Part shown: piece by piece, positions 8,910 through 15,638 of the stretch
How positions within the stretch are numbered: the stretch's first letter is position 1
Layout of the letters: each line of letters starts with the position of its first letter
Source: an uncultured Polaribacter sp.
GTDB lineage: Bacteria > Bacteroidota > Bacteroidia > Flavobacteriales > Flavobacteriaceae
NCBI GenBank assembly: GCA_938084845.1
Contig: CALKEB010000034.1
Coordinates: 1-64,000, forward strand
Direction: 5' to 3'
DNA: 64,000 nucleotides
Made by a program: the position numbers and the translations under genes
Notes under the pieces: model-generated
What the model saw: only the letters and a program-made list of their open reading frames with translations
The model's database searches: none
Told to the model about the DNA's origin: nothing

Positions 8910-9503
8910 ATGAGAAAAATTTTACTTTTTGCCTTTTTAATACTTTCTTTTTTAAAAACAAATGCTCAAAATAATTTAATAAAAGAGCGATTTTTAACCA
9001 TGCAACAATTGTTGTTGGATAAAAAATTTACAGCTTCTTTAGCGTATACAGCAGAAGAATTGTTTACGGTAGTTCCTAAAGAGCAGTTAGTGGCTACAAT
9101 GAAAGCAACCTTTACGAATCCTAAAATGCAAATTGTGTCTGCTTTACCAAAAGTACTGTCGATATCTGAAACGTTTAGAGTACAAGATAAATTTTATGCA
9201 ATTTTAGACATTGTTGGCGATCAGAAAATAAGAATTCTAGACGAAAAAAACGAAGCCTTAGGTTTAGACGACAGATTATTATACGCTTTAAAGTTAAAGT
9301 ATGAGCAGCAATATGGTAGTAAAAATGTAACTTTTAACGATAAAACAAAGTTTTTTAATGTTAAAGTTGCTCAGCATATTATTGCAATTTCTTTAGACGG
9401 AGAAACAGCTTGGAGGTATTTGGCAATAGACAATTTACAGTTAGAAGTAATTTCTAAACTTTTACCAGCAGAAGTATTGACAAAGGTTATCGAAAACGAT
9501 TAA
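8910..9503 (+). CDS. Secreted protein of unknown function
   Basis: The 197-residue protein begins with a clear Sec signal peptide (MRKILLFAFLILSFLKTNAQ, cleavage expected near residue 19-20). I do not recognise the mature part. It is acidic-basic mixed, with alternating helix and strand and no cysteines that suggest a metal site. The stretch YALKLKYEQQYGSKNVTF followed by FFNVKVAQHIIAIS suggests an alpha/beta periplasmic domain. Its stop codon overlaps the stop of the convergent cyclophilin lipoprotein gene by 4 bases. Transcribed alone from the box at 8879. Confidence 0.75.
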   Translation: MRKILLFAFLILSFLKTNAQNNLIKERFLTMQQLLLDKKFTASLAYTAEELFTVVPKEQLVATMKATFTNPKMQIVSALPKVLSISETFRVQDKFYAILDIVGDQKIRILDEKNEALGLDDRLLYALKLKYEQQYGSKNVTFNDKTKFFNVKVAQHIIAISLDGETAWRYLAIDNLQLEVISKLLPAEVLTKVIEND

Positions 9504-10192
9504 TCGAGTACAGTAATTGTCATAGGAATATCTGCTATAGGCCATTCGTCTATACCCACTTTTACCTTTGCAATTTTATCCATAGTATCGTACCCCGAAA
9601 TGACTTCTCCAAAAACAGTATGTTCATTATCTAAATGATGGGCACCGCTTCTTTTATGAACAATATAAAACTCAAAAGGGCTAGACAATTTATCAGGGTT
9701 ATTTTCCCATTGTCTTGCAGCTGCTAAAGCGCCAAATTTATGGGTTCTATTTTTTCTAAATTCGGGTTTTAATAAGTAGTTGCCATACTTTCTTCGTTGT
9801 TTTTGTGTGTATAGGTTGTCTGAGTTCCCTCCTTGAATCACAAAGTTTTTAGCAACTCTATAAATGACTGTAGTGTTAAAGTAGTTTATTTTAGTTAAAA
9901 AAATAAAATTAGCTCTATGGATAGGTACATCTTTGTACAAGCGTAATGTAATAGCTCCGAATTTTGTTTCAATAAGAACTTTGGTTTCCTTATTTTCTTT
10001 TCCGTATGCTGCTAAAAAAACTTCGGCATTTTTACTATTTAGGCTATCCCATGATTTTTGTAGTTTAGGAACTTCCTTTTTTTTGATGTTTTTTTTAGCC
10101 GTTTTTTTTACAGGTATCCGTTTCGCCTCAGGTTTACATTGGCACAACATAACCAAGAAAGATACCATTAAAAGTCTTGCAAATATTTTCAA
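9500..10192 (-). CDS. Cyclophilin-type peptidylprolyl isomerase lipoprotein
   Basis: The 230-residue protein has a signal peptide ending in a cysteine (MLCQC, C17 or C19), so it is probably a lipoprotein facing the periplasm. A lysine-rich spacer (residues 23-42) precedes a cyclophilin domain: TKFGAITLRLYKDVPIHRANF, IYRVAKNFVIQGGNSD, and HLDNEHTVFGEVISGYD. The usual FHRV is IYRV and the NGSQFF block is replaced by a longer insert ending in FEFYIV, so activity may differ from standard cyclophilins. It is convergent with the 8910 gene. Confidence 0.87.
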   Translation of the reverse strand: MKIFARLLMVSFLVMLCQCKPEAKRIPVKKTAKKNIKKKEVPKLQKSWDSLNSKNAEVFLAAYGKENKETKVLIETKFGAITLRLYKDVPIHRANFIFLTKINYFNTTVIYRVAKNFVIQGGNSDNLYTQKQRRKYGNYLLKPEFRKNRTHKFGALAAARQWENNPDKLSSPFEFYIVHKRSGAHHLDNEHTVFGEVISGYDTMDKIAKVKVGIDEWPIADIPMTITVLD

Positions 10193-10300
10193 AGGATTAT
10201 TTTACGTAAAACAGCTTCAAATATAAATCATCATTATTTAAAATGATAGCATTCTTAATGAATTTATAAAAGATAAGTTTTTTTTGCTTTTCGATTCCTG

Positions 10301-10308
10301 TATATTTG
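10301..10308 (+). promoter_or_regulatory. TAnnTTTG -7 promoter box almost touching the idi start
   Basis: TATATTTG ends 5 bases before the ATG at 10314. With the usual spacing the first transcribed base would be at or next to the A of ATG, giving a leaderless mRNA. It also rules out the in-frame start at 10284. Confidence 0.65.
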
Positions 10309-10313
10309 TAACT

Positions 10314-10832
10314 ATGGAGGAACAAGTAATTTTAGTTGATGAAAACGATACTCAAATTGGGACCATGGCAAAAATGGAAGCCCATGAAAAAGCGCTATTA
10401 CACAGGGCATTTTCTGTATTTGTTTTTAATAAAAAAGGAGCTTTGCTATTACAGCAGAGAGCAGCACATAAATACCATTCTCCTTTACTGTGGACAAATA
10501 CTTGTTGTTCGCACCAAAGAGTAGGGGAAACCAATATTGAAGCAGGTAAACGAAGACTACAAGAAGAAATGGGTTTTAAAACTCCACTAAAAGAGGTTTT
10601 TTCGTTTATATATAAAGCGCCTTTTGACAATGGTTTAACAGAGCATGAGCTAGACCATGTGTTAATTGGTAATTATGAAGAAGATCCTGTAATTAATAAA
10701 GAGGAAGTAGCGGCTTTTAAATGGATGTCTTTAGAAGCAGTTCAAGCAGATATTATAGAAAACCCTGATTCATATACTGCTTGGTTTAAAATTATTTTTA
10801 AAGAATCTTATAAAAGACTATCAAATGCCTAA
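10314..10832 (+). CDS. idi: Isopentenyl-diphosphate delta-isomerase, type 1
   Basis: Interconverts IPP and DMAPP for isoprenoid synthesis in the cytoplasm. The 172-residue protein (from MEEQVILVDENDTQIG) has the Nudix-like fold of type 1 enzymes: HRAFSVFVFN, WTNTCCSH with the catalytic cysteine, the RLQEEMGF Nudix-like helix, and ELDHVLIG with the acidic catalytic residue. The ATG at 10314 is preferred over 10284 because the -7 box lies between them. It overlaps queD by 8 bases, so the two are one operon. Confidence 0.95.
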   Translation: MEEQVILVDENDTQIGTMAKMEAHEKALLHRAFSVFVFNKKGALLLQQRAAHKYHSPLLWTNTCCSHQRVGETNIEAGKRRLQEEMGFKTPLKEVFSFIYKAPFDNGLTEHELDHVLIGNYEEDPVINKEEVAAFKWMSLEAVQADIIENPDSYTAWFKIIFKESYKRLSNA

Positions 10833-11238
10833 AGTTACCGTTCACAGAAAAGCACATTTTAACGCTGCGCATCGATTGTATCGAAAAGATTGGTCTGATG
10901 CTAAAAATAAAGAAGTATTTAGCAAATGCAGTAACCCAAATTTTCATGGCCATAACTATGAATTGATAGTTTCGCTTACTGGAGAAATTAACAAAGAAAC
11001 CGGGTATGTATACGATTTAGGAATTCTTAAAAATTTAATCAAGTCAGAGGTAGAAGACTGTTTTGATCATAAAAATCTAAATATTGAAGTGCCTGAGTTT
11101 AAAGAATTGAATCCGACAGCTGAAAATATTTGTGTCGTTACATTTCAAAAATTGAGAAAACATTTGCCTACCGATTTAGCGTTAAAAATAACACTTTACG
11201 AAACGCCTAGAAATTTTGTAAGTTATGAGGGTAAATAA
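10825..11238 (+). CDS. queD: 6-pyruvoyl-tetrahydropterin synthase/QueD family (6-carboxy-tetrahydropterin synthase)
   Basis: T-fold enzyme acting on dihydroneopterin triphosphate, most likely in queuosine synthesis. The 137-residue protein shows the zinc-binding histidines in HFNAAHRL (near residue 13) and NFHGHNYEL (near residue 41), the active-site cysteine in FSKCSNPN, the DHKNLN block and the late NPTAENI block. It starts inside the last codons of idi. tgt, which installs the queuosine precursor in tRNA, is also in this window at 29274. A folate or biopterin role is the alternative. Confidence 0.9.
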   Translation: MPKVTVHRKAHFNAAHRLYRKDWSDAKNKEVFSKCSNPNFHGHNYELIVSLTGEINKETGYVYDLGILKNLIKSEVEDCFDHKNLNIEVPEFKELNPTAENICVVTFQKLRKHLPTDLALKITLYETPRNFVSYEGK

Positions 11239-11303
11239 TTAAAAACTTGCTCTTTTTTGAGTGTTTATTTTATTCGTAAAATTGATACTTTCCTTTTTAA
11301 TAG

Positions 11304-11311
11304 TATCTTTG
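11304..11311 (+). promoter_or_regulatory. TAnnTTTG -7 promoter box for kdsB operon
   Basis: TATCTTTG lies 21 bases before the kdsB ATG at 11333, in the 94-base gap after queD. Confidence 0.65.
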
Positions 11312-11332
11312 AAAGCATTTAAAATGTAAATC

Positions 11333-12079
11333 ATGAAAATTATTGCAATGATTCCTGCACGCTATAAAGCGTCTCGATTTCCTGGTAAATTAATGAAAGA
11401 TTTAGGGGGTAAACCCGTAATTTTAAGGACCTATGAAGCGGCTTTACAAACCGGTTTGTTTGATGAGGTTTTTGTAGTTACAGATTCAACGTTAATATTC
11501 AACACCATATCAGAGGCAAATGGTAAAGCAATAATGAGTAAAAAAGAACACGAATGCGGTTCTGATAGAATTGCAGAAGCTGTAGAAAATTTAGACGTAG
11601 ATATTGTTGTTAACGTGCAAGGAGATGAGCCTTTTATCGATGAAATTTCTTTAAAGAAATTAATTCATGTTTTTAAAGAAGATAACCATCAAGAAATAGA
11701 TTTAGCGTCTTTAAAAGTGCACATAACCAACAAAGAAGATATCGAAAACCCTAACAACGTTAAGGTCATTACAGATGTACATAATAGAGCTATTTATTTT
11801 TCTAGAAGTGTAATTCCTTTTCATAGAGATACATACGTTGAAGTAAATTATTACAAACACAAAGGAGTTTATGCGTTTCGAAAACAAGCGTTATTAGATT
11901 TTTACAACACGCCAATGACTCCTTTAGAAGCTTCAGAGAAAATAGAGGCTATTCGTTACCAAGAAATTGGTAAACAAATAAAAATGGTAGAAACTTCGGT
12001 TGAATCGATTGGCATTGATACTCCAGAAGATTTAGAAAAAGCAATAAAATTAATAGCGCAAAATGGGCAATCGTTATAA
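11333..12079 (+). CDS. kdsB: 3-deoxy-manno-octulosonate cytidylyltransferase
   Basis: Activates Kdo as CMP-Kdo for lipopolysaccharide inner core. The 248-residue protein has the N-terminal [16 protein letters not shown] nucleotide-binding motif, the [10 protein letters not shown] block, [10 protein letters not shown] with a metal-binding aspartate, and the [12 protein letters not shown] region. Length matches the family. It is the first gene of a three-gene unit with overlapping reading frames (17 bases with the HAD gene). Confidence 0.97.
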   Translation: MKIIAMIPARYKASRFPGKLMKDLGGKPVILRTYEAALQTGLFDEVFVVTDSTLIFNTISEANGKAIMSKKEHECGSDRIAEAVENLDVDIVVNVQGDEPFIDEISLKKLIHVFKEDNHQEIDLASLKVHITNKEDIENPNNVKVITDVHNRAIYFSRSVIPFHRDTYVEVNYYKHKGVYAFRKQALLDFYNTPMTPLEASEKIEAIRYQEIGKQIKMVETSVESIGIDTPEDLEKAIKLIAQNGQSL

Positions 12080-12755
12080 AGTAATTGCATTTGATGCAGA
12101 CGATACATTATGGGTAAATGAAACTTATTTTAGAGAGGCAGAGCTAGAATTTGCCAACTTATTGTCTAAGTACGAGACTAAAAATAAAATTGACCAAGAA
12201 CTTTTTAAAAAAGAAATTGAAAATTTATCTTTTTATGGATATGGGATTAAAGGGTTTGTATTATCAATGATAGAGTGTGCTATTGAGCTGTCTAATACAA
12301 CTGTACACCCTAAAACGATTCAGGCAATTTTAAATATAGGTAAAGAAATGTTAGCAAAACCCATAACGCTTTTAGACGGAGTAGAAGAAGTTTTAAAAAC
12401 CTTACACGGTAAGTATAAGCTTATTGTTGCTACCAAAGGAGATTTGCTAGACCAAGAAAGAAAATTAGAAAAATCAAACCTTCTAAAATATTTTCATCAT
12501 ATAGAGGTAATGAGTGATAAAAAGGAAAAAGATTATCAAAAATTACTGAAGCATTTAGACATTGAACCTACAGAATTTTTAATGGTAGGGAATTCGTTAA
12601 AGTCTGATGTATTGCCTCTTATTGCAATTGGAGCCTCTGCCATTCACATTCCTTTTCATACTACTTGGATTCATGAACAGGTAAGTGACAAAGAAGCTGC
12701 AAAGCAAAATTATATAACTTTAACTACGATTAAAGAAATACCTGGTGTTTTATGA
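12063..12755 (+). CDS. HAD-superfamily hydrolase
   Basis: The 230-residue protein has HAD motif I as FDADDTLW (residues 10-17, nucleophile D11), a helical cap domain, motif II in VATKGD, and the K...GNSLKSDV motif III/IV region near residue 175. It probably hydrolyses a small phosphorylated metabolite. It overlaps kdsB by 17 bases, but Kdo-8-phosphate phosphatase (KdsC) is a capless, smaller enzyme, so I do not call it kdsC. The substrate is unknown. Confidence 0.88.
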   Translation: MGNRYKVIAFDADDTLWVNETYFREAELEFANLLSKYETKNKIDQELFKKEIENLSFYGYGIKGFVLSMIECAIELSNTTVHPKTIQAILNIGKEMLAKPITLLDGVEEVLKTLHGKYKLIVATKGDLLDQERKLEKSNLLKYFHHIEVMSDKKEKDYQKLLKHLDIEPTEFLMVGNSLKSDVLPLIAIGASAIHIPFHTTWIHEQVSDKEAAKQNYITLTTIKEIPGVL

Positions 12756-13378
12756 ACTATGTAGATCTAAAAAATTGGAATAGAATTCAACATTTTAACC
12801 ATTTTAAATCGTTAAAAGACCCTTTTTTTGCATTAACAGTACCTGTAGATGTAACAGTTGCCTATAAAAAGGCAAAAACAGAAAAAGTATCTTTTTTTGC
12901 AGTGTACTTACATGCTTGTTTGAAAGCCTTAAATGCTATAGAAAATTTTAGATATCGAATTCATGATGATAAAGTAGCGATTTATGATGTAATTCATGCT
13001 TCAGCAACTATTGCAAGAGAAGACCATACCTTTGGTTTTTCATTTATAGAGTACGCTACTAATTTTAAAACATTTTATTCAAATTTTAAAAATGAAAAAG
13101 AGCGGATAGCAACATCTAATGCTCTTTTTCCTCCAAAAAATGCTGATAACTGTATGTATTGTTCAGCATTGCCTTGGGTATCTTTTACAAGTCAAAAAGA
13201 GCCAAATGCAGGTATTGTAAATGATAGCATTCCTAAATTTGCTTTTGGAAAAATGGTTAAAGAAGGCAATCGTTTAAAAATGCCAGTAGGCATTACTGTG
13301 AATCATGCTTTAGTAGATGGGTATCATGTAGGATTATTTTTTGAAGAATTTCAAAGCCAATTAGATAAAAACAACTAA
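12752..13378 (+). CDS. Chloramphenicol acetyltransferase-like acyltransferase
   Basis: The 208-residue protein matches the CAT/E2 acyltransferase fold throughout: FNHFKSLKDPFFALTVPVDVT near the start, FFAVYLHACLKALN, and the catalytic block NHALVDGYHVG with H185 and D189. True CAT enzymes carry HHAVCDGFH at this site; here the first His is Asn, but the catalytic His is kept. It overlaps the HAD gene by 4 bases and ends the kdsB operon. Context suggests a housekeeping acyl transfer; antibiotic resistance is not implied. Confidence 0.85.
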   Translation: MNYVDLKNWNRIQHFNHFKSLKDPFFALTVPVDVTVAYKKAKTEKVSFFAVYLHACLKALNAIENFRYRIHDDKVAIYDVIHASATIAREDHTFGFSFIEYATNFKTFYSNFKNEKERIATSNALFPPKNADNCMYCSALPWVSFTSQKEPNAGIVNDSIPKFAFGKMVKEGNRLKMPVGITVNHALVDGYHVGLFFEEFQSQLDKNN

Positions 13379-13383
13379 ATTTG
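13376..13383 (+). promoter_or_regulatory. TAnnTTTG -7 box overlapping the CAT-like gene stop codon
   Basis: TAAATTTG begins at the TAA stop of the CAT-like gene and lies 20 bases before the ATG at 13404. It would give the small downstream gene its own transcript. Confidence 0.55.
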
Positions 13384-13403
13384 CAGCATAAAAACTAGAA
13401 GTT

Positions 13404-13664
13404 ATGGCAAGTATTAAAAACTTAAAGAAGGATATAAATTACGTTTTAGGAGATGTTATTGAGTATACTTTAGATGTATCTACATTAAAAAATGAACCTA
13501 AAAAAGGAGACGCAATTATAGACGAAGCAATTGAAACTTTTGATGCTTTAATTGCTAAAGTACATGCAAAAAATGTTGACAATAAAAAGAAACATTATAA
13601 AGAGATTAATCTTGAGCTAGAAACAAAAGCAAAGGCTTTGGTAGAAAAGATTAATGCCATTTAA
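13404..13664 (+). CDS. Small conserved helical protein of unknown function
   Basis: An 86-residue, lysine-rich, wholly helical protein with no signal peptide (MASIKNLKKDINYVLGDVIE...). I recognise the type as a small protein conserved in flavobacteria, without known function. It follows the CAT-like gene by 25 bases, has its own -7 box at 13376, and is closed by a strong terminator at 13690. The compact gene with its own promoter and terminator argues that it is real. Confidence 0.75.
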   Translation: MASIKNLKKDINYVLGDVIEYTLDVSTLKNEPKKGDAIIDEAIETFDALIAKVHAKNVDNKKKHYKEINLELETKAKALVEKINAI

Positions 13665-13689
13665 ATTAACATTTTTTTAATTAAATTTT

Positions 13690-13722
13690 AAGACCAACAT
13701 TTACACAAATGTTGGTCTTTTA
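13690..13722 (+). terminator. Intrinsic terminator after the small helical protein
   Basis: A perfect 13-bp stem (13690-13702 with 13707-13719) around the loop ACAC, ending in TTT. It contains CCAACATTT in the left arm. Confidence 0.9.
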
Positions 13723-13781
13723 GTTTAATTTAGACATACTAAATATTAAAATTAATCGTTTTATTATTAAATTTTTTAATT

Positions 13782-13976
13782 ATGGCAAGAGCAATGTTTG
13801 AATACACAAAGACAGTCTTGGTGAAAGTAAGTTTTAATTCAGAGTTGTTTTGTAAAGAATTGGAAAAGTCTTTAAAAAGGTTGTTACCTTATGAAGTGAA
13901 AGAGCTTTCCATATGGTTGAAAGAATTTACAGCAAATAAACCTGAATTAAATTACTGTATGAATTTAGTAACATAA
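13782..13976 (+). CDS. Small conserved protein of unknown function
   Basis: The 64-residue product (MARAMFEYTKTVLVKVSF...) has the pattern LFCKELEKSLKRLLPYEVKEL followed by LKEF. I recognise it as a small protein common in flavobacteria, with no function assigned. It is flanked by terminators on both sides, so it is a single-gene unit. No exact -7 box was seen in the 60 bases upstream. Confidence 0.75.
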   Translation: MARAMFEYTKTVLVKVSFNSELFCKELEKSLKRLLPYEVKELSIWLKEFTANKPELNYCMNLVT

Positions 13977-14008
13977 AAAAAAGAAAGCGTTAAGCTTCCT
14001 TTTTTTAA
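13975..14008. terminator. Bidirectional terminator between convergent genes
   Basis: A stem AAAGAAAGC/GCTTCCTTT (one mismatch) with loop GTTAA and A/T runs on both sides lies exactly between the stop at 13976 and the convergent stop at 14005. It can serve both genes. Confidence 0.8.
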
Positions 14009-14463
14009 TTTCTTCTTCTTTGTTTGTACTTACGCATTAAGTTTCTACCAAACTCCATTTCTGCAAACTGTAATTGTATGGTTTTTTTATACCCTAGTAT
14101 TTTGGTGATTTTTCCTATAAACTCATTTTGTTCTTGTAGTATTTTTTTATCGGTTTTTAATTTAAAGTCAATACTACTTTTGGCTTTTTTTTCAGAAACA
14201 CTATTTGGATCTAAAAATTGCTCCCTCAAGTTTTTCAAATTTTTACGAATAGCAAAGCGTAATGCATTAATTTTTTCATCGTGTGCATTGTAAATAGGCC
14301 AAAATACTTCAGCTTCCTTCGAAGTTAGATTTAATTGCTCGGTTAAATAGGCAATTTTTAAGGATTTTATTTTTTCTCTACTTTGATTTGTTTTTTGAGC
14401 GGTTAAAGACCAGCTTAAAAAAATACTCAAGCACAATAAGGGTATTCTTTTTTTCATCTTCAT
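14005..14463 (-). CDS. Spy/CpxP-like secreted protein of the ECF operon
   Basis: The 152-residue product has a signal peptide (KKRIPLLCLSIFLSWSLTAQ). The mature part is helical and contains YLTEQLNLTSKEAEVFWPIYN near residue 40, the LTxxE..xFWPxYN signature of flavobacterial Spy-like proteins, often named sensor of ECF-type sigma factor. The rest is lysine-rich helix. It is the third gene of the sigma operon and its ATG overlaps the stop of the preceding gene by one base (TAATG), suggesting coupled translation. A periplasmic chaperone or stress-sensing role is inferred. ATG 14457 is an alternative start. Confidence 0.8.
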   Translation of the reverse strand: MKMKKRIPLLCLSIFLSWSLTAQKTNQSREKIKSLKIAYLTEQLNLTSKEAEVFWPIYNAHDEKINALRFAIRKNLKNLREQFLDPNSVSEKKAKSSIDFKLKTDKKILQEQNEFIGKITKILGYKKTIQLQFAEMEFGRNLMRKYKQRRRN

Positions 14464-15002
14464 TATTTTAATTCGTTAAGTAAATAACTATTGGTATCTG
14501 TATTTAAAAAATCTTCAATACTTTCGTCTTCAATCTCTGAAAAGTAAAATGTATTTTCTCCTATAATATCGTCCTCTAAAACAGTGGCAATGTCAGAGTC
14601 GTGCAGCGTATTGGAATCTAACCAATACTCTAAGTCCGCTTCAGAAAGCGAATCTAGTGTGATTGTCTCTTTTAAATTAAATTGAAATGAATTAAATCCA
14701 ATAAATAAAAGTATTGCTGCTGCAGCTGCAAAAGGAATGCCTTTTATGAGTTTTTGTTGTAAAGAGATCACGTTTACGTGTTTACGTTCAGCGTCAATTT
14801 TAGAAAAAATAGTATCCTCTAGGTGATCAAAGTAGTCTTCTGAAACCTTAAACGGATTTTTTTTAGGAAAATCATTTGTTGCTAATTTTGTAGCGAAATC
14901 CTCTTCTATATTTTCAAAATAGTTTTCTGGAGTAGTAAAAGGATTCTTATTACCAATGGTATTCTTTATAAATTTTTCGCTATTTTTTGTTTCCTCTATC
15001 AT
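14463..15002 (-). CDS. Probable anti-sigma factor, single-pass membrane protein with duplicated NPF...YF motif
   Basis: The 179-residue protein lies directly behind the ECF sigma gene. It has a cytoplasmic N-terminus, one membrane helix (about 88-105, GIPFAAAAAILLFIGF) and an acidic exterior part. Residues 20-40 and 49-69 are two copies of NPF-x3-E-x-YF-x3-E separated by 9 residues. There is no HxxxCxxC zinc motif, so it is not a ZAS-type anti-sigma factor. The role is inferred from position and topology. An ECF-type promoter at 15010-15038 sits immediately upstream of its ATG. Confidence 0.65.
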   Translation of the reverse strand: MIEETKNSEKFIKNTIGNKNPFTTPENYFENIEEDFATKLATNDFPKKNPFKVSEDYFDHLEDTIFSKIDAERKHVNVISLQQKLIKGIPFAAAAAILLFIGFNSFQFNLKETITLDSLSEADLEYWLDSNTLHDSDIATVLEDDIIGENTFYFSEIEDESIEDFLNTDTNSYLLNELK

Positions 15003-15009
15003 TATTTAT

Positions 15010-15038
15010 TTAGACAGTATTTCTAACTTAAGGTTTAA
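15010..15038 (-). promoter_or_regulatory. ECF-type promoter inside the operon, before the anti-sigma-like gene
   Basis: Read leftward: -35 word TTAAACC (15032-15038), 16-base spacer, -10 word GTCTAA (15010-15015), then ATAAATA and the ATG at 15002. The -35 overlaps the sigma gene's stop codon. The same two words with the same spacer precede the sigma gene itself. Confidence 0.7.
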
Positions 15039-15583
15039 TGAGCAGTTGCTTTTATGTAATTCTCTATTTTTTTTACAGCATGAAAATAGGAGGCTTTTAG
15101 CGCTCCTACAGAGGTTTCTAGAATGTTAGAAATCTCTTCATATTTCATTTCATCAAAATACTTCATAGTAAAAACAAGTTTTTGTTTTTCTGGCAATGTA
15201 GCAATTGCTTTTTGTAATAGTAACGCTATTTCATCGCCATCAAATAAAACATCATGAAGTAATGTGCTTGCTACAGATGTATGATATTCATTTAGATCTA
15301 CATTTTTTTCTTTCGCCTTTTTTTGAATAAAAGAGATTGCTTCATTGGTTGCAATTCTATAAAGCCAAGTATAGAGTTTGCTTTGCGCATTAAAACGATC
15401 TATATTTTTAAAGACTTTTATGAAAGTATTTTGTAATACGTCGTCTGTATCTTCATGGGTAATTACAATTTTACGAATATGCCAATACAAACGTTCTTTA
15501 TAAGTACGTATTAGCTTACGAAAAGCAATCTCCTTTAAAGAGGGCGTTTGTAAATCTTTGACTAAGGCAATTTCGTCTATCAA
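15035..15583 (-). CDS. ECF-family RNA polymerase sigma factor
   Basis: The 182-residue protein has region 2 (residues about 20-85: TDDVLQNTFIKVFKNIDRF..., LYTWLYRIATNEAISFIQ) and region 4 (about 120-175: LPEKQKLVFTMKYFDEMKYEEIS..., SVGALKASYFHAVKKI). Region 1.1 and region 3 are absent, which defines group 4 (ECF). The reading frame starts with TTG at 15583; no ATG is available in frame nearby, and the ECF-type promoter at 15600-15628 leaves a leader of about 10 bases. It is expected to drive its own operon. Confidence 0.93.
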   Translation of the reverse strand: MIDEIALVKDLQTPSLKEIAFRKLIRTYKERLYWHIRKIVITHEDTDDVLQNTFIKVFKNIDRFNAQSKLYTWLYRIATNEAISFIQKKAKEKNVDLNEYHTSVASTLLHDVLFDGDEIALLLQKAIATLPEKQKLVFTMKYFDEMKYEEISNILETSVGALKASYFHAVKKIENYIKATAH

Positions 15584-15599
15584 AAAAACATTTATTTAT

Positions 15600-15628
15600 T
15601 TAGACAGAAAATTACTGAAAAGGTTTAA
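15600..15628 (-). promoter_or_regulatory. ECF-type promoter before the sigma gene
   Basis: Read leftward: TTAAACC (15622-15628), 16-base spacer, GTCTAA (15600-15605), then ATAAAT. It shares both words, the exact spacing and the following ATAAAT with the promoter at 15010-15038. Autoregulation by the encoded sigma factor is the natural reading. Confidence 0.72.
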
Positions 15629-15638
15629 TTAAAAAAAA

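Noticed and set aside
12063-12755. kdsC (Kdo-8-phosphate phosphatase) because it overlaps kdsB
   Set aside because: The protein has a helical cap and is 230 residues, unlike the capless KdsC of about 180 residues.
12752-13378. Chloramphenicol resistance gene
   Set aside because: Although CAT-like, it is in a housekeeping operon with kdsB, has NH instead of HH at the active site, and no mobile element is near.
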